From NCBI GenBank assembly GCA_013306675.1, contig JABLUY010000018.1, forward strand, positions 124,001 to 188,000: DNA of 64,000 nt, in the 5' to 3' direction. The stretch comes from Thraustochytrium sp. TN22 (Eukaryota > Sar > Bigyra > Thraustochytrida > Thraustochytriidae). The position numbers were made by a program, and so were the translations under genes. The notes beneath the pieces were generated by a model. That model saw only the letters and a list, made by a program, of their open reading frames with translations, did not search any database and was not told the DNA's origin. Within the stretch, counting starts at the first letter, position 1, and each line of letters opens with the position of its first letter. Positions 11,718-23,170 of the stretch are shown here, one piece after another.

Positions 11718-13369
11718 TAGTCAAAGAAGATGTGAGAACGAATACGAAAGTTTCGGGGCTCCGGCTGGCTCCGGCTGGCTCCGGCTGGCTCCGGCTGGCT
11801 CCGGCTGGCTCCAGCTGGCTCCGGCTGGCTCCGGCAATGAGATCGAACGAGCGAGCGAGAACTCCTCGAAAGACAAAGCGTATGCAAGCCCAGTCGTGCG
11901 AGAGCGTAAGCGCGAGGATTTTCGTGCAAGATAGAAAACGAAGCGAACGGAGAGATCGGACGATCATGCTCCCTCCCGTCAGGTATGATGATATCTTGCG
12001 CTCTGAAGCTGACGCGGTAGCTGAGCACTTTGAACAAGCGCTCGGTGTTTGGGCAATAGCCAGTCATCTCTGAATCCAGGCGTCGCCGTCTTTGTATGTC
12101 TTTTTGGGAAGGATAGGAGCGTCAGGTCCGTCTCCCGGCTGCCCTTGTGCCGTTCAAAGAAGCTCAATCGACCCAACCTCGGATTCGCGTCCAGGCGGTT
12201 CGCCCGCGAAAGGTTGCCGATTTCATTCGAGCCAGTACTTGGTCAGGAATATCCTTGTGACAAGCACGAATGAACACATGCTCGGATACGTCAAGCCACG
12301 TCTTGGCCTGCAACGGCATGGCTTGCGCTTCCGCCACGGCCCCAAGTCCGAGCGCGGAGGTGTCGTCGACGACGACGACAACGACGACGAGATGCCAGAC
12401 GCGGAGGTCCGCTCGCTCGAGCTCGTCTGTAGCATGCACGTCGTGCTGCTCGTGCACGACCCACATCCTTCCGAACTTCGCCGTTCTCGAGAAGCTCCGC
12501 GCAATGGTGACTATCGGACGAACAAGGCGAACCCCCCTTGGCCCAACCTTTGCGCCCTGCTCCGCCTGCACACTTCACTCCTTCCCCCCCTCTCTTTGCT
12601 GCCATCGACCCGGCCGCCTCAACCCCGCTGCGTCGCACGTGGGAAAGCGCCACTCTGCGCACGAGGCCACCACCACGCCGAAGCTCAGGCTTGACTCGGG
12701 CGCCGAGTCATTCCCGAGGTTCCCAGATCGTCCCGGCAAATCCCCCGCCCCGCCCCTCTCAGACTCCGCGCAGGCGCGCGGCGAGACTCCGCGCGCCTCT
12801 GGCGGTCGCCCGCGTGCGGCGCACGGCCGACCCGGCCGCCCTGCCTGGCCGCGCACCTCCCGCGCGCGGCGGCCGCGGACGGCCGCCGCGACGCCGCTCT
12901 CGACCGCGGCGTGCCGTGGTGCGGCCTTGCTCAAGGCGCAGCAGACCTCCATCTCCGCCGCGCCGTTCTCGCCGCCCTCGCTGCCAACGCCGCCTGCGCC
13001 GCGCGCGCGAGGCCGTCGGCGCGCGGGGCGCGCGCGCGGGGAGCGCGGCCTCGCCTCGCGCCGCGCGCGAGCAGGCGCGAGCAGGCCGTGAGGCTCGAGC
13101 AGACAAGCGAGCGAGCGAGAACGAGCCCGGGCCGCTGCAGGCGCCCACTAGCTCTAGCTAATCTGATCAGAGAGAGCTACTTAGCTCTAGCTAGCTAGCT
13201 CTGGTCGTGGAATTCAACGCCAGCACGGACGGCGACGCCTAGCGAGAGAGAGAGAGAGAGCTAGTAGAGTAGTGTAGCCAGCTCGCTTGTAGAGAGGCAG
13301 GGAGGGGACCGCAGGCAACACAGGGAGCTTCGCAAGGTTCCTTGCCAGCCCTGCCCGCGGCGTGCCGCC
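11718..13369. other. spacer between myosin and the LRR gene
   Basis: A 1.65-kb spacer holding the myosin 3' UTR and the LRR gene promoter. It contains the 10-bp minisatellite listed separately, a GAC run near 12368-12390, GA dinucleotides near 13243-13260 and CTAG-rich short repeats near 13145-13200. Open frames at 12092-12694 (+) and 12164-12571 (-) have no recognisable domain. Confidence 0.5.
11757..11835 (+). repeat. 10-bp minisatellite in the myosin 3' flank
   Basis: About seven head-to-tail copies of CCGGCTGGCT with one C-to-T-type variant unit (CCAGCTGGCT), starting 40 bp after the myosin stop. It may be transcribed as 3' UTR. Confidence 0.9.
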
Positions 13370-16300
13370 ATGGTTGGGCGTGGCTTTTTCATGGAATGGG
13401 GAGAGTTAGCCACGGCGGATCAGCTCGTCCGAATCCTCAAGAAACGGGATAGCTTTCCCCATAGAAGGCTCAAGTGCGTTGCGGCGGAATGCAGAATGCA
13501 GGATGTTCCAGATCCATGGTACAAATGCTGTGGCGGAGAAGGGAGAGGCTCCGAGAGGGGGAGAGAGAGAGGGTGATAGGGCGAAGGGACGAGCTGCGGC
13601 TGACTGACTGATTATGGACGGGCGCTGCCTGCGGCATCTTTCGCGGGAGCAGGCTGAACAACAAGAACATCGGGGAGGCGGGAGCCCGAAAAGTGGCGAA
13701 GGCGCTCAAAGGCGACAGGAGCGTCACAGAGCTGCGGTGCGTTGGCAATCTGCGCGGGCGAGGTAGATCTTTTGCCGCGTCGGATTGACGCGCACCGTCT
13801 TGGCCCAAAGGCCCCGGCTCTGAAAATGGACGAGCCGGGTGGGGGGGGGGCGGGGGGCGAGCCGACCAAGGAACGACAAGCTGACGAGCCAAGGACGCGC
13901 TTGCGCGCTCGTCGAAAGCAGTCTTTGGGGTAACAATTTTCGCGTTGCGGGCACGGCCGCCGTGATGAGGGCGCTCCAAGGCAACACCACCCTTCGAGAT
14001 CTGGGGTAAGTAAGGTCCATGGCAGCGGCATACTCGGCGCTACGGCCGGACGGCAACCCGTCCTGGCGCTTGGTGCGAACTGCTTGTAGTCCGCGTGTTC
14101 GCAGCGGCTCGAGCCACACGCGGGGGCTTGGCGCGGCTCGGCGCGGCAGACACGTCGGCGGGCAGTAGAAACGTGCACGTAGTCATACGTTCACCGAATG
14201 GCCTGGTGTGTCCCCGCAGCGAGGCGCGCGGTAGAGAGGTACTGCGGAGAGATGACGGAGAGATATTGACTGATGTGGCGGGCGGGTCCATGCTGCGTGA
14301 ACGGCTGCTCGCGGGCGACAGCCTTGCCGACAACAACATGGGCGACCCCGGCGCCGAAGCAGTGGCGGCTTGGCTGGCGGCCAGCGTTGTAATTGCCCAT
14401 CTGGAGTACGTTGGGCGCGTGGAGAGAAGGTGGGCAGGCACACGGGCATGCTGGCGGACAGGGTACGCCGCGCACGCGGTTCTGGTGCATGGCGACGCGG
14501 CGCGAGGCGAGACGAGGCGAGGCGAGGTGGCTGCGGGTTTGGTTGCGGACCCTGCAAGCAAAACTGGCAAGGAGGAAACGCCAGCGAGGGCAGCACACAA
14601 ACTGACCGATCATGTTTTCATGATGTTTTACCGCAGACTTTCCAGCAACTTTATCGGCAACAAAGGCGCGCAGGCGCTTGCACGCGCGCTGCGGCGCAAT
14701 CGGTCGTTGAGGTCGCTGAAGTGGGTTCGGTCTGTCTTGCACTACGTGCAATAGCTCAAGCGTGGAGGGGCGCGAGCGGGAACCACCAAGCGAGCGAGCG
14801 AGCGAGCGAGCCGTGTGGTCAATCTGCATGGCGCCGCGCCGATTTTTAAGCGCAAGAGGGCCGCCATGACTAACGAGATTGCCCGCTGCTGTGTGCTGAC
14901 AGCGTACAACACAACCTAATAGGCAATGCTGGCGCGGAAGCTCTGGCCGAGGCTCTCGAGGAGAACTACTGGATCAAGGACCTGTTGTACGTTCATCTCC
15001 TCTTCCTGTCAGCCTTGGCTCGTTGTGGGCAAGGTGAGCGCGTCGGTCGGCGCGAACGCTGACCGGTGTGCGCTCAAATTGTGCAGCATCCAAGGCAACA
15101 ACATCACCGAGCGGTCCATCTTGGCCAGGATCGAGGCAGCGCTCGCACGCAATAGAGCGAACCCGGTACCTGTGGACGCGCCAAGGATGGTTGGCAGCGC
15201 GCGCTATGGCGCGGCGTTGCAGGCAGCAGTGCAGGGCGGGGGCAAGCGGCCTTGGGGTCGGTGCAAGCTGATGATCGTGGGCCAGGGCGAGGCGGGCAAG
15301 TCGTCGACGAAGCGGTCCATGTGCAAGCAGGCGCCGGTGGCGGAGCACCTGTCGACGCAGGTGGCGGAGGTGCTGCGCACGCGCGTGCAGGGCGAGGACC
15401 TGGCGCTGATGGACTCGGACGTGGGCGAGCTGGCGGAGCAGGTGCGCAAGGAGGCGCTGCTGCTGCTGCGGGCGCCTGCTCGGTCGAGCGCCGCGCGTCG
15501 CGCGTCGAACGCGCTGGGCCGCGCGGCCGTGGCTCTGAGCCAGAGCCTGCGCGGGTCGCTGCGGCGCGCCTCGGGTGCCTCGTCCGCGTCCGCGTCCTCG
15601 ACGGCGGCCGCGCAGCAGGTCCCGGTGCTGTCGGAGGAGGAGACGGCGCAGCGGTTTCAGATGACGGAGGCCGACCAGGCGGTGCTGCGCGGCGAGGCGG
15701 AGGTGGGCTCGGACGTGAGCTTCACGATCTGGGACTACGGCGGCCAGCAGGTGTTTTACGCGCTGCACCACATCTTCCTCACGGACAAGGGCCTGTACCT
15801 GGTGGTCTTCGACATGCGCGAGGTCCTGGGGCGCGAGTCGCGCGAGGCGGCGGTGGAGTACCTGCGCTTCTGGCTCAACAGCATCCGGCTGCACGCGCCG
15901 GGCGCTCCGGTGCTCCTGGTGGGCACCTACCTGGACCAGGTGAGCCACGAGGCGGAGCTGCGCAAGGTGGACCGCGTGTTGCTGTCGCAGCTGGAGCTGG
16001 ACGCCATGTCGACGCTGGTGAAGCCCAAGGGCGGGTATCAGTTCTTCGCGGTGGACAACAGCAGCCACGACCCGGAGCGCGCGTCGGAGCTGCGCAAGGC
16101 CGTCGTGTCAACGGCGGTGCAGCAGGACTACATGAAGCAGGAGGTGCCGCTGGCGTGGCTCAAGGTGCACGAGGACCTCCTGCTGACGAAGGAGCCCTTT
16201 GTCCTGTACGAGGCCGTCCTGGAGCTGGCGGCCCGGTACGGCCGCTCTGGCGCGGACGTGGACGCGATGCTGCGGTACTTTCACGGTCTCGGCGTGGTGG

Positions 16301-17646
16301 TGCACCTGCGCGGGTCGGAGACGCTGGCGCGCGTGGTCGTCCTGGAGCCGCAGTGGCTGCTGGACAAGCTGGCGCGCGTCATTGCGGACGACATGCACAT
16401 GCATGGCTTGTACAGCAACGAGGCGCTGCAGGCGGCCGGGCTGCTTTCGGCGCTGGTGCGCATGCGCGAGAAGGACGGCGTGGCGTCTCGGGCGCTGCTG
16501 GACTGGCTCTGGGGGGGCAAGCAGGTGGACTACCTGATCGCCTTCATGGAGGCCAACCTGCTGCTGTGCGCGTGGCGCTTCGATGGGTCCGACTCGTACC
16601 TGGTCTCGGGTCTGCTGTCGGACTCGGTCCAGGAGGTGAAGACCTCCAGCTTCGAGCGCGGCGCCTCGTGCGACCTGGACTTTTCGTCCTTTTTCCTGCC
16701 GGACGGCGTCTTTCACCGCCTCGTGGCGCAGTGCGCGACCTACGCCCTGAGCGAGGGCGTCCTCTCCACGTCTCGTTCCCGCCGGCCCTTGCCGCCCGAG
16801 GTGGACCGCAAGACGGCGCGCGTCTTCTTTGGGCGTGACTGCTTCCTGCTTGAGGTCCTCGGCGACGTGATTCGCATCACGGTGCGCACCGACGTGGAGC
16901 GCCCGGCCAAGATCGTCAAGCTGCTCGTGTCCATGTTTGAGGCGCAGGAGGAGGCGCTCTTTAACGGGCTCAGCCCGCAGCTTCTGCTGCGCAGCCCCGG
17001 CTCGCGGGTGGTGCGCGTGCCGTACGAGGACGTGGCCGAGGCGCGCCACGTGCGCGACGAGGACGTCTGGGGCACGGACCCGGACGGCAACGTGGAGGTT
17101 GCAGCAACGGCCTTCTTTGCACCCTTCTTTGACGACGGCATCGGCCCACTCAACTCGGACGAGCGTGGTACGGACGTGCCGAGGTACAGGGTGCCCAAGC
17201 TACCTGCTGGTCTCACGAGCCACGTCTTTCTCAGCCACAAGGAGGACTACGGCGGCGACCTGGCTGACAAGCTCGCGGCCCGGTTTCGGGAGCGCAAGTT
17301 CGACGTTTGGCTCTCTCAGGAGTATCAGGGCAACCTGAATCGGGAGGCTATGCTGGACGGCGTGCGCGACTCGCTCACCTACGTGCTCATCTTGACGCGC
17401 GACATCTTCCAGAGCGAGGCCGTGGTCGCGGAGCTGCGGCACGCCAGGACCCTGGGCAAGCGGATCGTCTGCGTGCATGAGTCCAACCCGAAGCGTCCGG
17501 GCTACGCGGACTTTGGCGACTACATCAAGACTGCGCCCGACTTTTGCGCCGGACTCTTCCAGGAGGAGGAGTCGCTGCCCGTCCGCCGTCGCTATTACGA
17601 GGAGGAGGCCTTTCTGGCCGAGCTCATCCGCCGTTCGACCCAGTGA
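13370..17646 (+). CDS. LRR-Roc-COR-TIR protein (ROCO family), 7 exons
   Basis: I assembled exons 13370-13473, 13653-13736, 13922-14005, 14322-14405, 14637-14720, 14903-14986 and 15087-17646. They give 3084 nt, 1027 residues, in frame. Exons 2-6 are each exactly 84 nt and code for one 28-residue ribonuclease-inhibitor-type LRR (LxLxxNxIGxxGAxALAxAL); every intron is phase 2. Then come a Roc GTPase with P-loop GQGEAGKSS (240-248) and G3 motif DYGGQ (391-395), a COR region, and a C-terminal TIR domain (about 884-1020) starting HVFLSHKEDYGG. TIR Glu957 (VAELRHA) aligns with the catalytic Glu of NADase TIRs such as SARM1. The span between Roc G1 and G3 is long and Ser/Ala-rich. There is no kinase domain, unlike LRRK. 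It is likely a signalling or immune-type receptor; this role is inferred. Ligand and lineage are unknown. Confidence 0.9.
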
Positions 17647-18050
17647 TTTTGCGTCGCTGCCCCATTTTGGCGCTCTTCTGCGCGAGCGCCCAAGATTCGT
17701 TGTTTTTCATCAAAGTTCAAGTTGTTGTTGCAAAGAAGTGCGCCGAGGCTTCTTCCCGTCTGCCTAGCGACGAGGCTCCGGCGCTCCTCCGCCTGCCGCC
17801 GCGCTTTCTCGGCGGTGTCACGCAGCGGAGCCATCCTCACTGCAAGCTCCCGTCACGGCATCGGCACAAGGCGCACTCTTTTGCTTCGCGTTGCTCTTGT
17901 GTTGACGACCAAAGATTTGTGTTGGTATGGTATCTCTCAAGCAAGCAATGCCAAGCTCACGTGATGTGAGGCTCCGTCCTGCGGCCCCTTTTACATGGAT
18001 GAGACTCCGTCCTGCTGCAGACCATGTTCGAAAGATTACAATCATGAAAG
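17647..18050. other. convergent 3' spacer
   Basis: A spacer of 404 bp between the stops of the LRR gene and the ankyrin-like gene. No gene or repeat is evident. Confidence 0.5.
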
Positions 18051-20675
18051 CTACCAGCCTGAGGGAAGCGAACCGGCTTGGGGCCGCGAGAAACGCCAGC
18101 GCGAGACGACGCCGGACTTGCTGTTGTCCGCGTACGCAGGCTCGTGGTCGTCGAGAGGGTCCAGGGCCTGGCCGCTGCAGGACGTCCCGTCGAGCGTGAG
18201 GGCGTGGCGACGGCGCGAAGAGGACGCCGGGTTGGTGCCGCGCGGGGGAGCGCTGGCCGCCTGCACTGCGCGCAACAGGCGGCAGGCCTGCGCGACGATG
18301 CGGGCCGGGTCCGTGTCGCGCACATAGAGGGTGGAGCCAAAGGCGAGCGCGGCGATGTGCAGGGCGCAGTCCGGCGCGACATCCGAGGAGAGGCGGCGTG
18401 CGACCTGGGACGCGACGGCCGCGTCGGCGCGCGCCGACGAGGCCATTTGGCGCATGACCGAGTTGATGGTGCGAAGCTGGTGGTGGGTCTTGATGAGGCT
18501 GGGCCCAATGTTGACCGCGTTGGGGTGGCGCAGCAGCGCGAAGAGCGCCTCCTTGCTGGCGAGCTCCAGTGCGCAGGACTCGCCGGGCGGCGCGCGCACG
18601 GGCGACACGCGCGGGTCCCGCAGCAGGTCGTGCAGGACCTGGCGGTTCGCGCGCCGCACGCTGCGGCGCAGGAGCACATCGTCGCAACCGGACGGGTCAA
18701 TGGCCGGGAGGCGCAGCAGCGAGGTGGGAAAGTAGCCGCCGCGGTCGACACTGGCGACGATGCGCACGAGCTGCTCGGCCACGGGCGAGGCGTCCACGTC
18801 GGTGTTGTTGACGATGAAGTCGACGCTCGAGCAGTTGCGCCGGTGGCAGGCCTCGCGCAGCGCGTCGCAAAGGACGGCTTGGCGCCGCTCCGGCGTCACG
18901 CCGGGCGCCCCGGGGTACAGGAGCTTCTCGACAAGGTGGCGGAGCATGTTGAGGCGGCCGGTGCGCGCGGCAATGGCCACGATGCAGTAGTCGCCGACCG
19001 AGGCGTCCACGCGCGGGTCCTCGAGCAGGGCCTCGACGACGTGGAGCGCGCCGCTGCCGCAGGCGGTGAAGAGCGGCAGCTGGCCGCGGTAGGCCGGGTC
19101 CACGCGCGGGTCCTGCAGCAGGAGACGCACGATGTGCTCCGGGTACTGGCTGCAGTGGCAAATGACCTTTTGGTCAAAGGCGCCTGGATCCGTATACTCA
19201 AGGAGGAAGCGCACGAGCGCCGTGTCGGCGCCCTTGCAAGCCTCCACGAGCAGGCAGTTCTCGCCCATGGAAGGGTTGAGGCGGCCGGAGCGCACCAGGC
19301 CGCGCACAAAGAACATCTTGCTGCAGCGGTGCTGCTGCAGCTGGCGCGTGCTCCAGCGCAGCAGCTGCAGCACGGCCTGCTCGCACTCCAGGACGCGCGG
19401 GTCCTCGATGAGGCGCATGATGCAGGGCATGTTGCCGCGTGTGAGCGCGATCGACAGCGCGTTCGCGTGCATCATAGCCACGGACTGCCTCAGCGGGCTG
19501 TGCGGCGGCGCGGCGGCCACCGGGTCCACGGTCGCGCTCGACTGCAGGAGCAGCTCCACGTGGCCCACCAGATCATGCGCCACGCACACGCGCAGCGCCT
19601 CGGACCCGCGCGCCGCCACGTCCACGCGGCCGTCCTCCAGGAGGACCGTCACCACGGCCAGCGAGTAGCGATCGGCGTGTCGAATGGCGAAGTTCCCGCA
19701 CGCGCTCGGGTCTAGACCGGGCGTCGCCAGCAGCGCGCGCACGATCTCGGCGCGCTCACCCACCGCCTCGCACACCAGCTGCATGAGGACGGCCGTCGTC
19801 ACGTTCGAATCATTGGCCAACGTCTTGAGCCGTGCCACGCCCTTGAGCAGCAGCGAGGCGTCCGCGCGCTCGCTTGCCGAGATCGGCTGCGGCGACGGGT
19901 ACGGGCGCGTGGGGGCGATCGGCCTCCAGCAGACTGGCGTTGAAGCAAGCCGCGCGTCTGCCTTGCTCCGACGGCCGACCGGGCGCAGCATGGGCGAGCC
20001 ATCGTCGCTGTCTGCGTCGGTGCAGTCGGCGGCGTCCATCGTCAGCAGCAGCCGGGGACTAGTGTGGTCCGTGATTGGGGCGCGACCCACCCGGAGGCCG
20101 CGCACAGCCGTTGCGGCGGCGGCCTGTGCTTGGTGGTGTGCCGAGACCATGCGTAATGCACGATCAATCACCACCCAGCTGGGCCTGCCGTCGTGCCAGG
20201 CGACGGGTGCCTCGCGTGCCAGCGCCGCGAGCACCTCCGGGTATCGCTCGGCACAGGTGGCTGGCAGCGTGCCCTGCATCTCGCGCGCTAGTTTGACGCG
20301 CACCGCGCGAGGGCCGCCGTCCCACACCCAGGCCGTCTTGCCCTCGTTCTCGCTCTGCGTCGCGCGCAGCAGTTGCTGCATGCATTCAGAGACCAGGTCC
20401 GCGTACGCCTCGGCTGACAACCGCGGCTTGAGCCTGGTCAGCAGAAACTCCACCACCTGCCGCCGCCCGTGCAGGCACGCCACGCGCAGCAAGAGATTGT
20501 CCTCCATATCCACAGGCACCTCCAGCCGGTAGAGCGAGTCCTGCAGCAGCGCGCGATGGCCCTGCGCCACGAGCGCCAGCACCTGCTTGCGCTTTTCGCG
20601 CGCCGACACCGTCGGCGCCGCCCGTCCGCCCACCTCTGCATCGTGCCCGCGCAGCCGCCGCCACGCGCGCTGCAT
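18051..20675 (-). CDS. ankyrin-repeat-like protein
   Basis: A single-exon protein of 874 residues with many degenerate ankyrin-type units. The recurring signature is LL-x-DPRVD (LLQDPRVDPAYRG, LLEDPRVDASVGD, LLRDPRVSPVRAP, LLEDGRVDVAARG), each preceded by a helix such as ALHVVEA or HIVRL. This loose ankyrin style is common in protist multigene families and in large DNA viruses. The N-terminal part (1-150) is Arg/Leu-rich helix without a known domain; residues about 180-270 are Ser/Pro/Ala-rich and likely disordered. No enzymatic domain, signal peptide or membrane segment is seen. A protein-binding role is inferred. It lies tail-to-tail with the LRR-Roc-COR-TIR gene. Confidence 0.78.
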   Translation of the reverse strand: MQRAWRRLRGHDAEVGGRAAPTVSAREKRKQVLALVAQGHRALLQDSLYRLEVPVDMEDNLLLRVACLHGRRQVVEFLLTRLKPRLSAEAYADLVSECMQQLLRATQSENEGKTAWVWDGGPRAVRVKLAREMQGTLPATCAERYPEVLAALAREAPVAWHDGRPSWVVIDRALRMVSAHHQAQAAAATAVRGLRVGRAPITDHTSPRLLLTMDAADCTDADSDDGSPMLRPVGRRSKADARLASTPVCWRPIAPTRPYPSPQPISASERADASLLLKGVARLKTLANDSNVTTAVLMQLVCEAVGERAEIVRALLATPGLDPSACGNFAIRHADRYSLAVVTVLLEDGRVDVAARGSEALRVCVAHDLVGHVELLLQSSATVDPVAAAPPHSPLRQSVAMMHANALSIALTRGNMPCIMRLIEDPRVLECEQAVLQLLRWSTRQLQQHRCSKMFFVRGLVRSGRLNPSMGENCLLVEACKGADTALVRFLLEYTDPGAFDQKVICHCSQYPEHIVRLLLQDPRVDPAYRGQLPLFTACGSGALHVVEALLEDPRVDASVGDYCIVAIAARTGRLNMLRHLVEKLLYPGAPGVTPERRQAVLCDALREACHRRNCSSVDFIVNNTDVDASPVAEQLVRIVASVDRGGYFPTSLLRLPAIDPSGCDDVLLRRSVRRANRQVLHDLLRDPRVSPVRAPPGESCALELASKEALFALLRHPNAVNIGPSLIKTHHQLRTINSVMRQMASSARADAAVASQVARRLSSDVAPDCALHIAALAFGSTLYVRDTDPARIVAQACRLLRAVQAASAPPRGTNPASSSRRRHALTLDGTSCSGQALDPLDDHEPAYADNSKSGVVSRWRFSRPQAGSLPSGW

Positions 20676-22291
20676 TCTGGCGACCCTGCCTGCTCCTGCG
20701 CCGCGCGAGTCCGGTGGTCGCGTTCTCCAGGGCGACCGTCAGCCGCGTCACCTCCTCGTTCGGGTCACCCTCAGACGCGTCGCCCGCCGTGGAAAATCCC
20801 GGCCAACCGCCCGCCGCCGGAGCGCCGGAGGACGACGCGAGCGGGGCGAGCGCGCGCGCCCACGTCCGCGTCCTCGCCCTGCAGCAGCGCCCCGCCCTCG
20901 AGGCGGCCCGCGCCGTCGGCGTAGTACGAGTCGCCGCGGATAGCAGCGGCTCGCGAGCCGGCCTGGCGCCGTTCCGCGGCCCTGCCGCCGCCGCCGCCGC
21001 CGCCGCTGCCGCCGTCGCCGCTTCCGCTGCAAAAGCGGCGCGCGCGTGCGCGCAGCGCCTCGAGGCCGCGCGCGCGTCCCGCCGCCGCCGCCGCCGCCGC
21101 CTCGCGCGCGCAGGCGGGCTCGCGCGATCGGGGTCTGCTGCGACGATGATTTTCGAAAATGGGATGCGCCGCGGCCGCGCCGCCGCCGCCGCGGTTGCCG
21201 AGGCGGCGCGCGCGGCGGCGCGGCGGGCGCGGCCAGCGCCGCTTGGGCGCGGCTGCCGCGCGCCCGCCCGCCCGCCGCGCCGCGCCGCGCCGCCGCCGCC
21301 GCCGCCGCGCGAGCGGGCGAGGACGAGCCCGGAGAGCGCGCTCGGTCCCAGGAAATGTCCGTACCGGGACCTGGGACCGAGGCTCGGCCTCGTGGGCGTG
21401 GTCGGCGGCGTCGACCTCGACGAGTTCTTCGAGCTCTTCGAGTTCGCCGCGGCGTCGATGCTCGCGCGCTGGCCTGTGCGGCCTGGACGCGCGGTTTATG
21501 CTCTTTCTCGGCGGCGTGCGGTGCGTGCGGTGGTCTTGGGGGGTCACGAGCAGAGGACGACGTACGGCGAGGAGGTCTTGCAAGAGGGGAAGGCGCGGAA
21601 GCCTGTTGCGCAGCGTGTTGCGATCCTTTCATGTGCGCTGTGCGGCGAGGTGATCCGGCTGGACCTCGCTCGGCACGGAGGACCAAAAAAGAAGAAACAA
21701 GTGAGCTCGTGGGCAGGGTGGTGCTGGAGAGCGGAGAGAGATGAGCATGGTGCGAGCCACGAGCGAGCGAGGTTTCGGGCAGCTTGCTTGAACACCGTGC
21801 GAGCGTACACATTTTCACTGCTTCGTCCGAGCGTACCTCTCGCGGATCCCTTGCTGCCCAGATCATGGGTTACCCAGCGCTGCCGCTCAATGCTCGCAGC
21901 GAGCGTCTTTCTCTCGCCAGGCGCACAACGCATTTGCACTTTTCCAACCTAGCCAACCTTACAGTCGTAGGCGCGGTCGCCGCCGCCGTCGCCGCCGTCG
22001 ACGCTCGCGCACCTCGCGTGGCACATGTCGCGCCGAAGTCATGTGTCTCGAATGACCTGTGCTCTGCCAGTCCGAGTCGAGTCTGCTTGGCAGGACGGAG
22101 GAGTCCGAGTCACAATCATGGCCCCGGCCGCCAGTGGCTACGTTGATAGCCCGCGTCGCCAAGGTCGCCAAGGTCGCCGAGCAGCTCGGCGGCGGGCAGC
22201 ACCACCATGACGACGAAGATGAGGATTGCCGCAGCAGCCGCTGCCGCCAAACATCGATCGGCGGCGCCTGTCCACGCGCGCGCGAGGCAAG
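20676..22291. other. divergent spacer between the ankyrin-like and METTL9-like genes
   Basis: A 1.6-kb, extremely GC-rich spacer with CCG/CGC runs (about 20980-21310). Long open frames occur on both strands but are low-complexity Ala/Arg/Pro and unsupported. It contains the inverted repeat listed separately and probably promoters for both flanking genes. Confidence 0.5.
21341..21381. repeat. perfect 12-bp inverted repeat (hairpin)
   Basis: Arms CTCGGTCCCAGG (21341-21352) and CCTGGGACCGAG (21370-21381) are exact reverse complements separated by 17 nt. It could be a hairpin or a dimeric binding site in the divergent promoter. No function is known. Confidence 0.6.
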
Positions 22292-23170
22292 ATGCGGCGG
22301 GCGTACGGGGCCGGGCGCGCGCTGCGCGAGGCCGCGTCGGCGCGCGGCGTGCGGTTCTGCGAGCTGGGCGAGGACGAGGCGACGCGGCGGTTCGTGGAGG
22401 GCGCGCCGGTGGCCACCCCGTCGCAGGCGCTGGCGCACCGCGTGCTGACGTTCTTCATGAGCTACTACGACGCCAACGCGGCGCTGGGCATCTACCCGTT
22501 GCACCTGTTCTCGCCGGAGCAGTGGGCGCAGCTGCTGGAGTCGGCGGACCTGGGGTCGCGCCGCTTCAAGCGCGCGCTCGACGTGGGCGCCGGCGACGGG
22601 TCCATGGCGGAGGCGCTGCTGGCGCCCAGAGCGGACCGCGTCGAGGCGACGGAGACGTCGGTCCGCATGGCGGCGCTCGCCCGCCAGCGCGGCATCGCTT
22701 GCGCCGAGGTGGACATTGCAGCGCCCGGCGCGGACTTGCGCGGCACGGTGGACGGCCCGTACGACCTGGTGAACATCTTCAACGTCCTGGACCGCACGGA
22801 GCGGCCGCTCACGCTGCTACGGCGCGCCTGCGACCTGCTGGAGCCTGGCGGCGCCTGCGTCATCGCGTCGCCGCTGCCGACGCGCCAGATCTTTTTCAAG
22901 GGCAGCAAGCGCCGCCAGCCGGCCGAGCGCCTCCCTTCGCCGGACCTCGAGGCGGCCCCGCTCCAGGCCATGGCGGCCGAGGACCGCTGGGACGCCTTTG
23001 CGTTTGCCTTTATGTTTGATCTCTTGCACGTGCACGCGCCCGAGCTACGGCCGCGCGCCTTTAGCCGTCTGCCGTACCTTTCCACCGGCACGCTGACGGA
23101 CCCGCTCATCCAGTACGACGACATTGCCGTGGTGCTCACCAAGGACGCCGAGCCCGGCAGGCCCGCGTGA
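22292..23170 (+). CDS. METTL9/DREV-type SAM methyltransferase
   Basis: A 292-residue class I methyltransferase. The SAM-binding motif DVGAGDGSM is at 97-105, with acidic motif II EATE after it. Family-specific marks of METTL9 (DREV) are FFMSYYD near 54-60, the hallmark NVLDRTERPLTLL (NLLDRCDQPLTLL in animals), LEPGG, and the C-terminal RLPYLSTG followed by YDDIAVVL. Animal METTL9 adds a methyl group to the N1 position of histidine in HxH motifs; that activity is inferred here by family. I chose the ATG at 22292; the frame is open further upstream but only from a non-ATG codon, and an upstream exon carrying a signal peptide cannot be excluded. It is convergent with the TPR gene, 91 bp away. 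Confidence 0.85.
   Translation: MRRAYGAGRALREAASARGVRFCELGEDEATRRFVEGAPVATPSQALAHRVLTFFMSYYDANAALGIYPLHLFSPEQWAQLLESADLGSRRFKRALDVGAGDGSMAEALLAPRADRVEATETSVRMAALARQRGIACAEVDIAAPGADLRGTVDGPYDLVNIFNVLDRTERPLTLLRRACDLLEPGGACVIASPLPTRQIFFKGSKRRQPAERLPSPDLEAAPLQAMAAEDRWDAFAFAFMFDLLHVHAPELRPRAFSRLPYLSTGTLTDPLIQYDDIAVVLTKDAEPGRPA

Noticed and set aside
12164-12571. Small minus-strand frame in the myosin-LRR spacer
   Set aside because: Some stretches look protein-like (WLDVSEHVFIRACHK) but no family, no neighbouring exons and a GAC-run Val tract; not enough to call a gene.
20714-21952. 412-residue + strand frame and matching minus-strand frames in the ankyrin/METTL9 spacer
   Set aside because: Both strands are open because of CCG/CGC runs; translations are Ala/Arg/Pro with no domain.
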